From: Vibrio parahaemolyticus
GTDB lineage: Bacteria > Pseudomonadota > Gammaproteobacteria > Enterobacterales > Vibrionaceae
DNA: 64,000 nucleotides
Assembly: GCF_900460535.1 (NCBI RefSeq)
Contig: NZ_UHIL01000002.1
Location: 620,001 to 684,000, forward strand
Reading direction: 5' to 3'
In this document: piece after piece, positions 36,112-46,803 of the stretch
Numbering within the stretch: the first letter of the stretch is position 1
Layout of the letters: each line of letters begins with the position of its first letter
Program-made: the position numbers and the translations under genes
The notes under the pieces: generated by a model
What the model was told of the DNA's origin: nothing
Database searches by the model: none
Seen by the model: the letters and a program-made list of their open reading frames with translations, nothing else

Positions 36112-37554
36112 ATGTTTGCAAGTATATTTGGACAACTACAAAAAATAGGGCGGTCGTTGATGCTGCCTGTGGCGGTGTTACCGGTGGCTGGCTTGATGCT
36201 GGGTATTGGTAACGCGGGTTTTGCGTTTATTCCAGACGCGGTCAACAAAGTGATGCTCGCCGCCGGTGAGGGCGTGTTCGGCAACATGCAGTTGATGTTT
36301 GCGGTCGGTGTAGCGCTCGGGTTATCAAAAGGCAATGACGGTGCGGCTGCGCTCGCAGGCTTAGTTGGCCTAATTATTATGAACGCATCGCTCGGTATTG
36401 TGACTGGCCTGCGCGGCTTAGAAACTGACGCCACCATCATGGGCGTTGAGACGCTGCAAACCGGGGTGTTTGGCGGCATCTTTATCGGTGCGGTCGCGGC
36501 AATCATGTACAACCGCTTCTACAACATCAAACTGCCGGAATATTTGGGCTTCTTCGCGGGTAAGCGATTTGTGCCCATTGTCACCGGTTTATCGGCGATC
36601 GTCGTTGGTGCGATTCTCGCGTTTGCATGGCCACCTGTCGGACAACTTCTTGATGCATTCTCTCATTGGGCAGCGTACCAAAACCCTGTACTCGCGTGGG
36701 CGGTTTACGGCGCGGGCGAACGTTCATTACTCCCGGTTGGTTTGCACCACATCTGGAATGCGCCGTTCTTCTTTGAAGTCGGCAGCTATGTAGACCCAGA
36801 AACCGGCAAAGAGTTTACCGGTGAGCTCACTCGCTTCTTCGCGGGCGATAAAACCGCAGGTTATCTGTCTGGTGGCTTTATGTACTCCATGTGGGCACTA
36901 CCAGCAGCGGCACTGGCGATTTACCACTGCGCGTCTCCTGAGCGTAAGAAAATCGTCGGCGGTTTGATGATGTCTGCGGCGTTGACCTCTTGGTTGACTG
37001 GTATCACAGAGCCAATCGAATTTACCTTCCTATTCGTCGCGCCAGTGCTGTACGTGATCCATATTTTCCTCACCGGTATTGCGTTTGCGATCACCGCGTT
37101 TTTGGAAATCAAACACAGTACGGACTTTGCGCACGGCGCGATCCAGTTCTTCCTTTACTACCCAATGTCGACCAACGCGTGGATGTTCATCATCATCGGT
37201 CCAATCTGGGCGACGCTGTACTACGGTTTGTTCCGCTTTCTAATTGTGAAGTTGGATCTAAAAACGCCGGGCCGTGAAACCGACATTGCAGAAGTGAAGA
37301 TCGCCGGACAACCTGATGAAATTGCGGTGGATGTAGTCGCTGCATTGGGCGGCAAAGCCAATATCAAGTCAGTCGATGCGTGTATCACCCGTCTACGTGT
37401 CTCGGTGAAAGACATTGCCAACGTTGATGTTGCTAAGCTAAAAGCACTCGGCGCGCGAGATGTGTTAGTGATTGGCGACAGTTTACAAGCGATTTTCGGT
37501 ACGCAGTCTGACTCAATTAAGTCAGAAGTGCACAGCGTACTCGCCACCTCCTGA
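36112..37554 (+). CDS. ptsG: PTS glucose-type transporter subunit IIBC
   Basis: A 480-aa PTS permease with a consensus AGGAGG site before the ATG. The EIIC domain (about 1-390, with about 10 membrane segments) has [20 protein letters not shown] at the start, the sugar-site [17 protein letters not shown] (about 208-224) and [20 protein letters not shown] (about 298-317). The C-terminal EIIB domain carries the phosphorylated Cys at about 424 in [14 protein letters not shown]. No EIIA domain is fused, so it needs EIIA-Glc (Crr). Substrate is probably glucose, with a GlcNAc- or maltose-type sugar as alternatives. Divergent from the two-component operon, which likely controls it. Confidence 0.9.
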   Translation: MFASIFGQLQKIGRSLMLPVAVLPVAGLMLGIGNAGFAFIPDAVNKVMLAAGEGVFGNMQLMFAVGVALGLSKGNDGAAALAGLVGLIIMNASLGIVTGLRGLETDATIMGVETLQTGVFGGIFIGAVAAIMYNRFYNIKLPEYLGFFAGKRFVPIVTGLSAIVVGAILAFAWPPVGQLLDAFSHWAAYQNPVLAWAVYGAGERSLLPVGLHHIWNAPFFFEVGSYVDPETGKEFTGELTRFFAGDKTAGYLSGGFMYSMWALPAAALAIYHCASPERKKIVGGLMMSAALTSWLTGITEPIEFTFLFVAPVLYVIHIFLTGIAFAITAFLEIKHSTDFAHGAIQFFLYYPMSTNAWMFIIIGPIWATLYYGLFRFLIVKLDLKTPGRETDIAEVKIAGQPDEIAVDVVAALGGKANIKSVDACITRLRVSVKDIANVDVAKLKALGARDVLVIGDSLQAIFGTQSDSIKSEVHSVLATS

Positions 37555-37583
37555 TCTTACCTCCCCCAATCTAGGTAAGATTT

Positions 37584-37611
37584 GCCAACCTCCCAGCGAG
37601 GTTGGCTTTTT
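37584..37611 (+). terminator. Rho-independent terminator after ptsG
   Basis: GCCAACCTC (37584-37592) and GAGGTTGGC (37598-37606) form a 9-bp perfect stem with a 5-nt loop followed by TTTTT. Confidence 0.9.
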
Positions 37612-37649
37612 CGTTTTCGGAGTAAAAAAAGCGAAGCCAATAACCAGCC

Positions 37650-38096
37650 CTACTTCGCCGCCGCGTTGGTTAAATTGCCCAGCACGCCGCTGATTTTGTT
37701 CAATACCTCGTCGCAGCCTTCAATATGATGGCGCTGTTTTAAATACATCGGATCGTTGTAAGCTAACCACGTTTTGCCTTCAGCATCTTCATACACCAAC
37801 ACTTTTTGGGGTAAATCGAGCGCCACTTCCTGCGCACAGATCATCAGTGGCGTGCCTACTTTAGGGTTTCCAAACACGATAACTTCGGTTGGTCGCAACG
37901 TCATATCGACTTTCGTGGCATTCTCTTGATGGTTAATGCGCGCAAAGACGTTCAACCCTTTTTCTTGCGCGATAGCGACAAATTTATCCGCCGTATCTTT
38001 TGCTGAATGCGTGCTCGCAACGGTTACCACGCCCTCACCAGCCAACGCACTCAATGACGTCAACGCCACGACCAACCCGATGATTACTTTTTTCAT
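37650..38096 (-). CDS. DUF302 family secreted protein
   Basis: 148 aa from ATG 38096, preceded by GGAAGGGA; the frame extends 18 codons upstream without support. A signal peptide (KKVIIGLVVALTSLSALA) directs it to the periplasm. The rest is one DUF302 domain: HSAKDTADKFVAIAQEKGL (about 30-48), VFARINHQENA, EVIVFGNPKVGTPLM (about 73-87) and LPQKVLVYEDAEGKTWLAYN (about 96-115). The family has a known fold but no settled function. Monocistronic; convergent with ptsG. Confidence 0.88.
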   Translation of the reverse strand: MKKVIIGLVVALTSLSALAGEGVVTVASTHSAKDTADKFVAIAQEKGLNVFARINHQENATKVDMTLRPTEVIVFGNPKVGTPLMICAQEVALDLPQKVLVYEDAEGKTWLAYNDPMYLKQRHHIEGCDEVLNKISGVLGNLTNAAAK

Positions 38097-38294
38097 TTGT
38101 CGTCCCTTCCTCTCTATCTGAGTCGAAAACTGTAAATATAGAAAAACCAAGTGTAGGAAAACTATAGAAGTCAGATTCCGCTATCGCGAATTGCACTCTA
38201 CCCACTCAAGAGTCGACCGTGTAACACGGATTAATTGATTCAGATTAATAAAGCATTAACTAGCCGAGCATCAAAAGCGTGAAATACGTAACAT

Positions 38295-40319
38295 TTGCAG
38301 CCTATTTTAGTAAGAAAGAGAAAAGTAGTGACACGCGAGCAATTTGAGTTATTAGCACCCGGTGGTGATTTAGATTCCATCAAAGCCGCCATTGCCGCTG
38401 GCGCCGATGCAATTTACTGTGGACTCGACCGCTTCAATGCTCGTAACCGAGCGACCAACCTCACCTTAGATAACTTAAATGGCGTGTTAACGTTAGCCCA
38501 TCAGCACAGCTGTAAGATTTTCCTAACGTTGAATGTGCTGATTTTAGAAAGTGAAATTCCGGCGATTGTTCGCTTACTCAGCCAACTGAACACCACCAGA
38601 ATCGATGGCGTGATCGTGCAAGATCTCGGTCTGGCCTACATTCTCAAACATCACTTTCCCGATTTGGATGTGCACGCTTCAACACAACTGAACACGCATA
38701 ACGAAGGCCAGATCCTCTTTCTCAACCAGCTCACCGCAAGCCGAGTAAATCTATCTCGCGAACTTAACATCAATGAGATCAAACATCTGGCGCAATTTGG
38801 TCGCGAGCACAACGTAATGATGGAAGTGTTTGTCCACGGCTCATACTGCATCGGATTCTCCGGAATTTGCTATATCAGTTCCGCTCGCAATGGTGCATCA
38901 GGTAACCGTGGACGCTGCAGTCAACCTTGTCGCGAACAGTACGAAACGACCAAAACGGGCAACAACTACCCACTCAATATGAAAGACAACTCCGCCTTTG
39001 GGGACTTGAAAGCGCTTGCCGATGCTGGCGTGTATTCATTAAAAGTGGAAGGACGAATCAAGAAATCGCACTACGTCTATACCGTGGTCGATAATTGGCG
39101 TCAGCAAATCGATCGCTTGTGCGAGGGTTTGGAACTCTCTGAAGACACCACCGAGTTATACACGGTGTTCAACCGCGATTTCTCCAACGCATTTTTGCAA
39201 GGTGATTTCGGCAAGGCGATGTACATCGACAACCCGCGCGACCACGCTGTAAAGCATTTTTCGAAGGTTTATCAATGCCAGTCTGCTGATGATGTGCAAG
39301 CGGTGAAAAAGAAACTCTACGACGACAAAACCGCGATCATTGAGAAAGTGACAGAGCAAACTAAGTCGTTCGATGTCACTTCGACGCAAGTATCCGGCAG
39401 CAGCTTGAAAGGGTCGATTGATGTGCCAACTCTGCCAGCGTTACCTCAACCAGACCCTCTCCAAGGTGCGCCAAAATTATCGGTTCTGATCTCGTCAGCA
39501 CAAGAAGCCATGCTGTGCGAATACCGCGACATTGATGTTTACTATCAGTTGCCAATGGGATTGTCTGGTGAACTGAGCGCGATGATTGAATTGTTCCAAG
39601 CCAACCCAATGCTCAAACCTTGGTTCCCTGCCATTTTGATTGGCGAAGACTACCAAGCCGCGCGCGTATTTTTGGAAACCATCCAACCTGAATTGTTGAT
39701 CACCAACAACTCAGGCGTCGGCATGATCGCAAAAGAGCTCGGCTTAGGCTGGGTGGCAGGCCCGCAAATGAACACGGTGAACTCATACGCGTTTAAATGT
39801 CTTCAAGACGAGTTCGCGGCAAGTGGCGCGTTTGTTTCTAACGAGCTGAATATGAAGCAGATGCGTCACATAAAGCGTCCGAAAAACATGCGCAGCTTCT
39901 ACAGCATTTATCATCCAAATACCCTACTCACGAGCCGCCAATGTTTGTTCCAACAAACCGAAGGATGCCGTAAGGTGAAGGTCAACAAAGGTTGTTTGAA
40001 ACGCTGTGATAAACGCACGTCTATCATCAACTTAAAAGACAATCCTTACGTGGTGCAAAAACAGAAAGGCAGCCACAATTCAATCTACAGCGAGCACAAC
40101 GTCTTAAACCTGCAAGTGCTGCACGATCTGCCGCAATTGTTTACCGATGTGTTGATCGATCTGCGTGATATCCAGACCGAAACGAAAGTCTCAGCAAGCA
40201 AACCTGAGTTGATTGACGCGTTCTTAGCTCTACTTGAAGATCACAGTGAACAAGCCGTCCAAACGCTGAATGCCATGATTCAACCAACAGCCAACGCGCA
40301 GTATTTGAAGGGGTTGTAG
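38295..40319 (+). CDS. U32 peptidase-family protein, RlhA-like
   Basis: 674 aa if started at TTG 38295; GTG 38328 (663 aa) is an equally likely start, with GAAAGAGAAAA upstream. The N-terminal barrel has ELLAPGGDLDSIKAAIAAGA (about 18-37) and AIYCGLDRFNARNRATNL. The U32 signature region is VFVHGSYCIGFSGICYISS (about 177-195), then NRGRCSQPCREQY, whose cysteines likely bind an Fe-S cluster. A late Cys cluster, FQQTEGCRKVKVNKGCLKRC (about 551-570), is present. E. coli RlhA uses this fold to hydroxylate 23S rRNA C2501, so RNA hydroxylation is more likely than proteolysis. Whether it is the true RlhA orthologue or a paralogue cannot be settled here. Confidence 0.82.
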   Translation: MQPILVRKRKVVTREQFELLAPGGDLDSIKAAIAAGADAIYCGLDRFNARNRATNLTLDNLNGVLTLAHQHSCKIFLTLNVLILESEIPAIVRLLSQLNTTRIDGVIVQDLGLAYILKHHFPDLDVHASTQLNTHNEGQILFLNQLTASRVNLSRELNINEIKHLAQFGREHNVMMEVFVHGSYCIGFSGICYISSARNGASGNRGRCSQPCREQYETTKTGNNYPLNMKDNSAFGDLKALADAGVYSLKVEGRIKKSHYVYTVVDNWRQQIDRLCEGLELSEDTTELYTVFNRDFSNAFLQGDFGKAMYIDNPRDHAVKHFSKVYQCQSADDVQAVKKKLYDDKTAIIEKVTEQTKSFDVTSTQVSGSSLKGSIDVPTLPALPQPDPLQGAPKLSVLISSAQEAMLCEYRDIDVYYQLPMGLSGELSAMIELFQANPMLKPWFPAILIGEDYQAARVFLETIQPELLITNNSGVGMIAKELGLGWVAGPQMNTVNSYAFKCLQDEFAASGAFVSNELNMKQMRHIKRPKNMRSFYSIYHPNTLLTSRQCLFQQTEGCRKVKVNKGCLKRCDKRTSIINLKDNPYVVQKQKGSHNSIYSEHNVLNLQVLHDLPQLFTDVLIDLRDIQTETKVSASKPELIDAFLALLEDHSEQAVQTLNAMIQPTANAQYLKGL

Positions 40320-40339
40320 GGTTTGATTCGAGAGCTAAA

Positions 40340-40373
40340 CCCAAAACAGCCATGAAATCATGGCTGTTTTGGG
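40340..40373. terminator. Bidirectional terminator between U32 gene and araH
   Basis: CCCAAAACAGCCATGA (40340-40355) and TCATGGCTGTTTTGGG (40358-40373) form a 16-bp perfect inverted repeat. It lies between convergent genes, 21 nt past the U32 gene stop and 40 nt from the araH stop. Confidence 0.8.
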
Positions 40374-40412
40374 CTTGTGTTCACTTGGAAGTGATACCAA
40401 GTAGAAAGAGCA

Positions 40413-41402
40413 TTATGCGCGGCTGGTTTGTTTGTAGCGGTCAAAAATAACAGCAGCAAGTAATATTGCACCGCGTACGACGTATTGCGCGAATGGTGAC
40501 ATGTTGAGAAGGTTCATTGCATTTTCGACTGTACCCAAAATCAGCACGCCAGCAATCACGTAAGAGACTTTACCGATACCACCTTTTAGCGACACACCAC
40601 CAAGGACACAGGCAGAGATAACCACCAATTCAAAGCCCACAGACGTCATAGGCTGACCACTGGTCATACGCGCCGCCAAAATAACCCCCGCCAATGCCGA
40701 GATAAAACCAGACACGGTAAAGATAATCATCTTAGTTTTCACGACATTCACACCCGCTAAGCGAGCCGCTTCTTCGTTGCCCCCAATCGCGAGCGTGTTA
40801 CGACCATAAACGGTGCGATTCAGCAAGAAAGCAAAGACTCCAAAGGTAATGATCGTCAACCAAATAGGCGTTGGAATACCAATAAATGATGAGTTACCCA
40901 GTGCAAAGAAGCTCTCTTCCGTGATGCCCACCGCTTTACCATCTGAGATGATGTAGCCCAAGCCTCGTGCTATCTGCATGGTCGCCAAAGTGGTGATCAG
41001 TGCGTTGATTTGCAACTTAGCAATGACAAAACCGTTTAACAGACCAAAAGCAACGCCAGAAAGTAGACCTGCGCCCACACCAAGTACCACGCTGCTGGTT
41101 GCGTTAATTGCGACGGCGGTAACCACACCAGAGCAAGCAATGATGGACGCGACCGACAAATCCAGATCACCACACGCCAAGCAAAACAGCATGGCACACG
41201 CCACCATGCCACTCATAGAGATCGCCAAACCCAGACCTTTCATATTGATGAACGTCGCGAAGTAAGGGACAAAGAAAGCACACAATAAAAACAGACCAGC
41301 GAACACCATCAGCATGCCGAATCGGTCCCAAATCCCAGCAAAATTCCATGAACGCTTCGCGTCCTGTTGTTCTAGTATTTTCGTAGAGCTTGTTACAGAC
41401 AT
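40413..41402 (-). CDS. araH: L-arabinose ABC transporter permease AraH
   Basis: A 329-aa inner-membrane permease of the ribose/arabinose (BPD_transp_2) type with about 8-10 hydrophobic helices. The family pattern SGMVACAMLFCLACGDLDLSVA (split around residue 65-85), then NGFVIAKLQINALITTLATM (about 124-143) and GNEEAARLAGVNVVKTK (about 206-222, the EAA-like ATPase contact) are all present. AAAGGA precedes the ATG. It lies 14 nt after araG in the araFGH operon and forms the channel for L-arabinose. Confidence 0.95.
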   Translation of the reverse strand: MSVTSSTKILEQQDAKRSWNFAGIWDRFGMLMVFAGLFLLCAFFVPYFATFINMKGLGLAISMSGMVACAMLFCLACGDLDLSVASIIACSGVVTAVAINATSSVVLGVGAGLLSGVAFGLLNGFVIAKLQINALITTLATMQIARGLGYIISDGKAVGITEESFFALGNSSFIGIPTPIWLTIITFGVFAFLLNRTVYGRNTLAIGGNEEAARLAGVNVVKTKMIIFTVSGFISALAGVILAARMTSGQPMTSVGFELVVISACVLGGVSLKGGIGKVSYVIAGVLILGTVENAMNLLNMSPFAQYVVRGAILLAAVIFDRYKQTSRA

Positions 41403-41416
41403 AGGATATTCCTTTA

Positions 41417-42937
41417 TTATGCAGCAGCTTGGTTGTTGCCCAACATGGCTAAACTCAAAGCAGTTTGTTCTTTAAACTCATGGCGCTGTAGTTCACCTGT
41501 TACCGCACCTTCTTTCATCACCATTACGCGATCGGATATACCAAGAACTTCTGGCAAATCACTCGACACCACCAGCACAGTGACACCGCGCTCAGCAAGA
41601 TTGAAAATCAGTTCGTAGATCTCTGATTTCGCACCAACGTCAATACCTCGTGTTGGCTCGTCCAACAAAATCACACTCATATCGGTGGAGAGCCAGCGAC
41701 CTAAAATCACTTTTTGTTGGTTACCACCAGACAACTGCCCTATAGCCTGTTGTAGTGAGGCGGTTTTAACGTTCAAAGCCTTACGTTGCTGCTCTGCGTT
41801 GTCTCTTTCCCATTTGAAATCGATCAAACCGCCCAATTTCAAATTCCATGGACGAGCACTGATGTTGGTGTTCTCTTCCACCGAGAGAATAGGAACGATA
41901 GCGTCCGCTTTACGGTCTTCTGGGCATAACGTAATGCCTGCGCGAATCGCATCTTGTGGACTTCTGACGCTGATGGGCTGCCCATGAATGTAAATTTGTC
42001 CGGCTTGCGCTTTTTCCGCGCCGAAAATGAGACGGGTTAGTTCTGTTCTCCCTGCCCCAACTAAACCAAACAGACCCAGAATTTCACCTTGACGAATATC
42101 GAGTGAGACTGGTTGGGTTAACCCTTTGCCTTCAAGGTTTTCAATGCGTAGGCCACTTTCGCCGAGAGAACGCGAACGGTAGTTGTAGATATCGTTGATT
42201 TCACGACCGACCATCAGCTCAACCAATTTTTCATGGGTTAAGTCGGTCATGTCGTCAAATGTTTGTACATGTGTCCCATCTTTGAAGATGGTAATGGCAT
42301 CGCACAAATCGAAGATCTCTTCCATACGATGGGAAACGTACAAAATGATTTTTCCGTCATCGCGCAATTCGCGAATAACTTTGAATAAGTTTTGAATCTC
42401 GCGTTGAGACAAACTGCTGGTTGGTTCATCAAACGCGATAATCTGAGCATTGCGGCTTAGTGCTTTGGCAATTTCCACCATTTGCCACTGGCCGATAGAA
42501 AACTCTTTAAGTGGGCGAGAAGGATCAAAATCCTCCCCCAAACGTTTTAGCTGTTCTCGCGCTCGAGCGTTCAATGTTTCCACATCTACACTGCCACCTT
42601 TTGTTGGCAACTGACCTAGGTAGATGTTTTCTGCCACACTAAGCTCAGGTACCAAGTTCAGCTCTTGGTAAATAATGGCGATACCTTGCTCAAGCGCATC
42701 AGTCGCTGAGTTGAACACCAAAGCTTTACCATCGACGACCAACTCGCCTTCAGTAGGTTGGTGTAAGCCACTGAGAGTTTTAAGCAACGTTGATTTACCT
42801 GCACCGTTTTCACCCATTAGCGCATGAATACTGCCTTTGTTGGCGCGAAAACTAATGTTGCTCAATGCCTTAACTCCTGGGAAATGCTTCGATATGTTGC
42901 AAAACTCAAGGTAAGAAGGGGAATTTATCATGATCAT
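41417..42937 (-). CDS. araG: L-arabinose ABC transporter ATP-binding protein AraG
   Basis: A 506-aa double ATPase of the sugar CUT2 family; a second ATG two codons in (42931) is better spaced from GGAG and may be the real start. The first half has Walker [13 protein letters not shown] (about 43-54), signature [15 protein letters not shown] (about 148-162) and Walker [11 protein letters not shown]. The second half has the degenerate [20 protein letters not shown] (about 290-309), signature [15 protein letters not shown] (about 400-414) and [14 protein letters not shown]. It powers AraH. Typical length and no damage. Confidence 0.95.
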   Translation of the reverse strand: MIMINSPSYLEFCNISKHFPGVKALSNISFRANKGSIHALMGENGAGKSTLLKTLSGLHQPTEGELVVDGKALVFNSATDALEQGIAIIYQELNLVPELSVAENIYLGQLPTKGGSVDVETLNARAREQLKRLGEDFDPSRPLKEFSIGQWQMVEIAKALSRNAQIIAFDEPTSSLSQREIQNLFKVIRELRDDGKIILYVSHRMEEIFDLCDAITIFKDGTHVQTFDDMTDLTHEKLVELMVGREINDIYNYRSRSLGESGLRIENLEGKGLTQPVSLDIRQGEILGLFGLVGAGRTELTRLIFGAEKAQAGQIYIHGQPISVRSPQDAIRAGITLCPEDRKADAIVPILSVEENTNISARPWNLKLGGLIDFKWERDNAEQQRKALNVKTASLQQAIGQLSGGNQQKVILGRWLSTDMSVILLDEPTRGIDVGAKSEIYELIFNLAERGVTVLVVSSDLPEVLGISDRVMVMKEGAVTGELQRHEFKEQTALSLAMLGNNQAAA

Positions 42938-42987
42938 TCTCTCCGTTTCCCGAAAGAGCGGCGGTCATTGCACCGCCGCAAATAGGC

Positions 42988-43989
42988 TTAAAGACCTTTT
43001 TTCTGTAGCTCTTCACGGAAGTTGTCGCGAGTGATCAGCACAACATCGGTGACTTCCACAAACTTCTCTGGCTGCACATCTTCTTTCACCCATTTGTAAA
43101 GTGATTCGATGCTCTTAAAGCCGTGCACGTCAGGGCTTGGCAATAGTGAGCCAAAGAAACCCGTAGCGTTTGACTTCGCCAACTCATTCACGGCATCGAC
43201 ACCATTAATACCAATACCAATCACGTTTTCAGCGGCAAAACCTTGGCCTTCAGTCGCGCGTACACCACCTAAAACCGTGTTGTCGTTCATACCAACAATC
43301 AGCCATTGCTTAACCTTTGGATATTGAACCAACAGTGAGTTAGCGGCATCTAACGCACCTGGGATGTCATTCGTTTTGGTCGGAACACGGTAGATTTGAG
43401 ATTTAGGAAAGCCAGCATCTTCAAGTGCTTTTACAGAACCATCCACACGGCGACGAGCGGTATCTAGTTCGTCAGCAGTAATGGCCATAACACCTGTTGT
43501 AGCGGCATCCCATCCACGATTCGTCATCTCCTTAAACAGCTCTGAGCCCTGACGGTAACCAATTTCACTCGCTGCCATCATCACTAAAGGCACCTCTTTC
43601 ATCGGTTCGCCTTTCGCGTTTAGAAACTGATCATCAACGGTAATGACTTTCAAATCATAGCTTTTCGCTTTGGCCATAATCGCAGGACCAAGCTTTGGAT
43701 CTGGCGTACAAATGACAAAACCTTTCGCCCCGCTGGCAGCAAGCGTATCAATGGCATTCAGCGTTTTTTCACCATCAGGCACGGCCATCTTGACCAATTC
43801 AAAATCGTATTGCTTCGCTGCTTTTTCCGCAAAAGACCACTCGGTTTGAAACCAAGGCTCTTCCGGCTGCTTTACGAGGTAACCAAGTCTGACGTTATCG
43901 TCATTGGAGCCAAAAAAAGCGTTAGCAGAGGCACTGAGCATTGTCATGCCAGATAGGGCAGCGATTGTGAGTAGTTTTTTTAATTTCAT
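42988..43989 (-). CDS. araF: Periplasmic L-arabinose-binding protein AraF
   Basis: 333 aa from ATG 43989. The frame runs 33 codons further upstream, through the CRP-like region, and is not believed. The signal peptide is LKKLLTIAALSGMTMLSASANA. The mature protein shows VRLGYLVKQPEEPWFQTEWSF (split near residues 30-50), GAKGFVICTPDPKLGPAIMAKA (about 85-106) and MNDNTVLGGVRATEGQGF (about 232-249), matching E. coli AraF including the sugar-contacting Asn/Asp positions. First gene of araFGH; it delivers L-arabinose to AraGH. Confidence 0.95.
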   Translation of the reverse strand: MKLKKLLTIAALSGMTMLSASANAFFGSNDDNVRLGYLVKQPEEPWFQTEWSFAEKAAKQYDFELVKMAVPDGEKTLNAIDTLAASGAKGFVICTPDPKLGPAIMAKAKSYDLKVITVDDQFLNAKGEPMKEVPLVMMAASEIGYRQGSELFKEMTNRGWDAATTGVMAITADELDTARRRVDGSVKALEDAGFPKSQIYRVPTKTNDIPGALDAANSLLVQYPKVKQWLIVGMNDNTVLGGVRATEGQGFAAENVIGIGINGVDAVNELAKSNATGFFGSLLPSPDVHGFKSIESLYKWVKEDVQPEKFVEVTDVVLITRDNFREELQKKGL

Positions 43990-44360
43990 TGTTATCCATC
44001 CACTGGTAGAGGTGAGTGTTCGCTGTACATATTTGTGCATCCTTGACCATTTGTTAGTGATAAAAATCACAGCGGAAAAATGTAGCAATTTTGTCCATTC
44101 ATTTAGCTACAGAGGCTATGAAGCAGCTCTCAATTGTGCGACTAGCAACTTTCAAATATCGCTCAAACCCCAACGCAAACGTTAATCATGGTCGAAAACA
44201 CTTAATTTTTGAGCAATATATAAAGGTGTTAAAAAGGACACAAAAAACACCCAGTGACGTTTTTGTCCATAAACTTAGCAACCCTATTTATGGGATAACC
44301 CACCTGCTCTGGCTATAACAACAAGTAGATTTAGTTTGCTGACCAAAAGTTGGAGTTGTC
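43990..44360. promoter_or_regulatory. araF / araB divergent control region: AraC half-sites and CRP-like site
   Basis: A 371-bp spacer between araFGH and araBDA. The site at 44255-44278 (TTTTTGTCCATAAACTTAGC core) differs from E. coli araI1 at only a few positions. A second copy lies at 44083-44107 (core AATTTTGTCCATTCATTTAGC split around the same TCCAT). Beside it, AGTGA-N6-TCACA at 44056-44071 fits a CRP site at 9 of 10 key bases. The two AraC-like sites are about 172 bp apart, close to 16 helical turns, so either each serves one operon or they loop together. The araI-like site sits near the araB promoter. Confidence 0.7.
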
Positions 44361-46064
44361 ATGGACACAATAAATACACATCAGCAGCATGTAATTGGTT
44401 TGGACTTCGGATCGGACTCCGTACGTGCGCTTATTGTTAATGCCAAAACAGGACAGGAAGTTTCCTCGTCTGTGGTGTACTACTCACGATGGATGAAGGG
44501 GCTCTATTGCCAACCTGCGCAATCGCAATTCAGACATCACCCGCAAGATTATTTAGATGCAATGACCAGCGCGATCCAAGAGGTACTGGCAACAGTGCCA
44601 CAGACTCTGGCCGATTCTGTTGTCGGCATAGGCGTCGACACAACAGGCTCAACCCCAGCTCCAATAGATGAAAACGGCACTGTTTTAGCGCTGCTTCCTG
44701 AGTTTGAGCACAACCCAAATGCAATGTTCGTCCTCTGGAAAGATCACACATCCGTAGCCAAAGCAGATCGAATTAATGAACTCGCCCATTCGGGAAAATT
44801 CACCGATTACACGCGTTACGTCGGCGGTGTGTACTCTTCAGAATGGTTTTGGGCAAAAGCGGCTTGGGTCAGCGAACAAGATGAACAAGTTGCAAAACGT
44901 GCTTTCAGCTGGGTCGAGCTGTGCGATTGGATCCCAGCAATTTTGGCTGATACTCAACATCCACAAAAATTGCGTCGTGGCATCTGCGCTGCTGGACACA
45001 AAGCGATGTGGCATGAAAGCTGGGGCGGACTACCTGAACAAGCGTTTTTAAGCGCAATTTCACCGACGTTAGACGGTATTCGCGACCGTATGTTCACAGA
45101 AGTCTTTACCTCCGATCAGGCGGCCGGGTACCTATCAAAAGCATGGGCAATAAAATTAGGCTTACCAGAAGGCATCGCGATTGCAATCGGCGAGTTTGAT
45201 TGCCACATGGGTGCCGTTGGTGCCGGTGCTGGTGCCAACGATTTAGTTAAAGTCATTGGCACTTCTACCTGTGACATTTTGATGGTTGAATCACAAAACG
45301 TCGGTGACCGCACTATTCATGGTATTTGTGGTCAAGTCGAAGGCAGTGCCATGCCCGAGTTGCTAGCACTTGAAGCCGGACAGTCCGCTTTTGGCGACAT
45401 GTATGCCTGGTTCAAAAACGTCTTAATGTGGCCACTACAGGCTTATGCCGAACACAATCCAGACTTTGCCTTAACTGCCGAAGAAATTGCTTCAGAACTT
45501 TTGCCGATGCTATCGCAAGCTGCCGAGCAGCAAGGTATCGACCAATATACTCCGGTTGCAATGGATTGGCTCAATGGCCGCCGAACCCCTTACGCAAACC
45601 AGCGTCTTAAAGGTGCCATTTGTGACTTAAACCTTGGTAGCTCATCACCTGCAATTTTCTCCGCACTCGTAGAATCCACTGCGCATGGCGCAAAAGCGAT
45701 CGTCGATTGCTTTATAGAACAAGATGTCACTGTCGAACGCGTCATCGCCATTGGTGGCATTGCGCAAAAATCCCCTTACGTGATGCAAATGTGCGCCGAT
45801 GTGATTGGTCGCGACATCATCGTGGTCGAATCAGATCAATGTTGCGCATTGGGGGCAGCAATTTTTGCAGCCGTCGCAGCTGGCGTTTACCCGACGACGA
45901 AATCAGCACAAGCCGTGATGGCAAGTCCTGTTCGTCAAACCTACTCACCAACACCAAAAGTGCAAACATTACGAGCACAGCGTTACGCGACGTATCGCGA
46001 GCTTGGGCAACACATGGAGCAGATTGCGGAGTTTCACCAATCGCAGGAGCGTGAAGATGTCTGA
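44361..46064 (+). CDS. araB: Ribulokinase AraB
   Basis: A 567-aa FGGY-family sugar kinase. N-terminal nucleotide site [21 protein letters not shown] (split around residues 11-31), [20 protein letters not shown] (about 87-106), substrate region [14 protein letters not shown], catalytic [13 protein letters not shown] (about 281-293) and the C-terminal ATP-binding [20 protein letters not shown] (about 454-473). Length agrees with E. coli AraB (566). It phosphorylates L-ribulose. First gene of araBDA; it overlaps araD by 8 nt. Confidence 0.96.
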   Translation: MDTINTHQQHVIGLDFGSDSVRALIVNAKTGQEVSSSVVYYSRWMKGLYCQPAQSQFRHHPQDYLDAMTSAIQEVLATVPQTLADSVVGIGVDTTGSTPAPIDENGTVLALLPEFEHNPNAMFVLWKDHTSVAKADRINELAHSGKFTDYTRYVGGVYSSEWFWAKAAWVSEQDEQVAKRAFSWVELCDWIPAILADTQHPQKLRRGICAAGHKAMWHESWGGLPEQAFLSAISPTLDGIRDRMFTEVFTSDQAAGYLSKAWAIKLGLPEGIAIAIGEFDCHMGAVGAGAGANDLVKVIGTSTCDILMVESQNVGDRTIHGICGQVEGSAMPELLALEAGQSAFGDMYAWFKNVLMWPLQAYAEHNPDFALTAEEIASELLPMLSQAAEQQGIDQYTPVAMDWLNGRRTPYANQRLKGAICDLNLGSSSPAIFSALVESTAHGAKAIVDCFIEQDVTVERVIAIGGIAQKSPYVMQMCADVIGRDIIVVESDQCCALGAAIFAAVAAGVYPTTKSAQAVMASPVRQTYSPTPKVQTLRAQRYATYRELGQHMEQIAEFHQSQEREDV

Positions 46065-46797
46065 ACAAACCGTCTGGAATGATGCGAACTCATTAGTCGA
46101 ACGAATCAAAACGCTGCGTCACCAAGTCTGGCAAGCCAATATGGATTTACAACGTCATAACCTTGTGACGTTCACGTGGGGCAATGTGTCAGGCATCGAT
46201 AGAGAATCTGGATTGGTTGTTATCAAACCCAGCGGCGTTGAGTACTGCGAACTGAATGCAGAAAACATGGTGGTGGTCGATCTGCACGGCCAAGTGGTTG
46301 AAGGGAAACTCAACCCATCTTCCGACACGGCCACGCATCTAGAGCTTTATCGCCATTTCCCGGAGATTGGCGGTATCGTTCACACCCACTCTCCTCAGGC
46401 AACGGCATGGGCACAAGCAGGCAGAGCCATTCCCGCGTTGGGCACAACTCATGCGGATTATTTCTACGGACAAATTGCGTGCACTCGCGCCTTGAGCGAC
46501 GAAGAGATCGCACACAACTACGAGCTCAACACTGGCAAAGTCATCGTCGAAACCATCGGTGATTCAAACGTTATGGCGTCACCCGGCATTTTGGTCAAAG
46601 AACACGCACCTTTTACTTGGGGTAAAAGCCCTGCTCAAGCGGTTCACAACGCCGTAGTGGTTGAAGTTGTCGCTGGCATGGCCTTGCAAACACTGCAAAT
46701 CAATGCCGAGGTAGACACTCTTAACCCTTCGCTTCTCGACAAACATTATTTACGTAAGCACGGCGCGAACGCCTACTACGGTCAAAGCAAAAAATAA
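46057..46797 (+). CDS. araD: L-ribulose-5-phosphate 4-epimerase AraD
   Basis: 246 aa from ATG 46057, with GGAG 7 nt upstream inside the araB end; an earlier ATG in frame at 46003 is not supported. A class II aldolase-fold enzyme: [20 protein letters not shown] (about 29-48), [27 protein letters not shown], and the zinc site [12 protein letters not shown] (about 109-120) with a third His in the [13 protein letters not shown] region nearby. It converts L-ribulose-5-phosphate to D-xylulose-5-phosphate, which enters the pentose phosphate pathway. Some annotations call this sgaE/ulaF-like, but the operon settles it as AraD. Confidence 0.95.
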   Translation: MSEQTVWNDANSLVERIKTLRHQVWQANMDLQRHNLVTFTWGNVSGIDRESGLVVIKPSGVEYCELNAENMVVVDLHGQVVEGKLNPSSDTATHLELYRHFPEIGGIVHTHSPQATAWAQAGRAIPALGTTHADYFYGQIACTRALSDEEIAHNYELNTGKVIVETIGDSNVMASPGILVKEHAPFTWGKSPAQAVHNAVVVEVVAGMALQTLQINAEVDTLNPSLLDKHYLRKHGANAYYGQSKK

Positions 46798-46803
46798 GGA
46801 AAC

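Noticed and set aside
43990-44088. Longer AraF protein starting at 44088
   Set aside because: The extra 33 codons cross the CRP-like site and precede a perfect signal peptide; the ATG at 43989 is the credible start.
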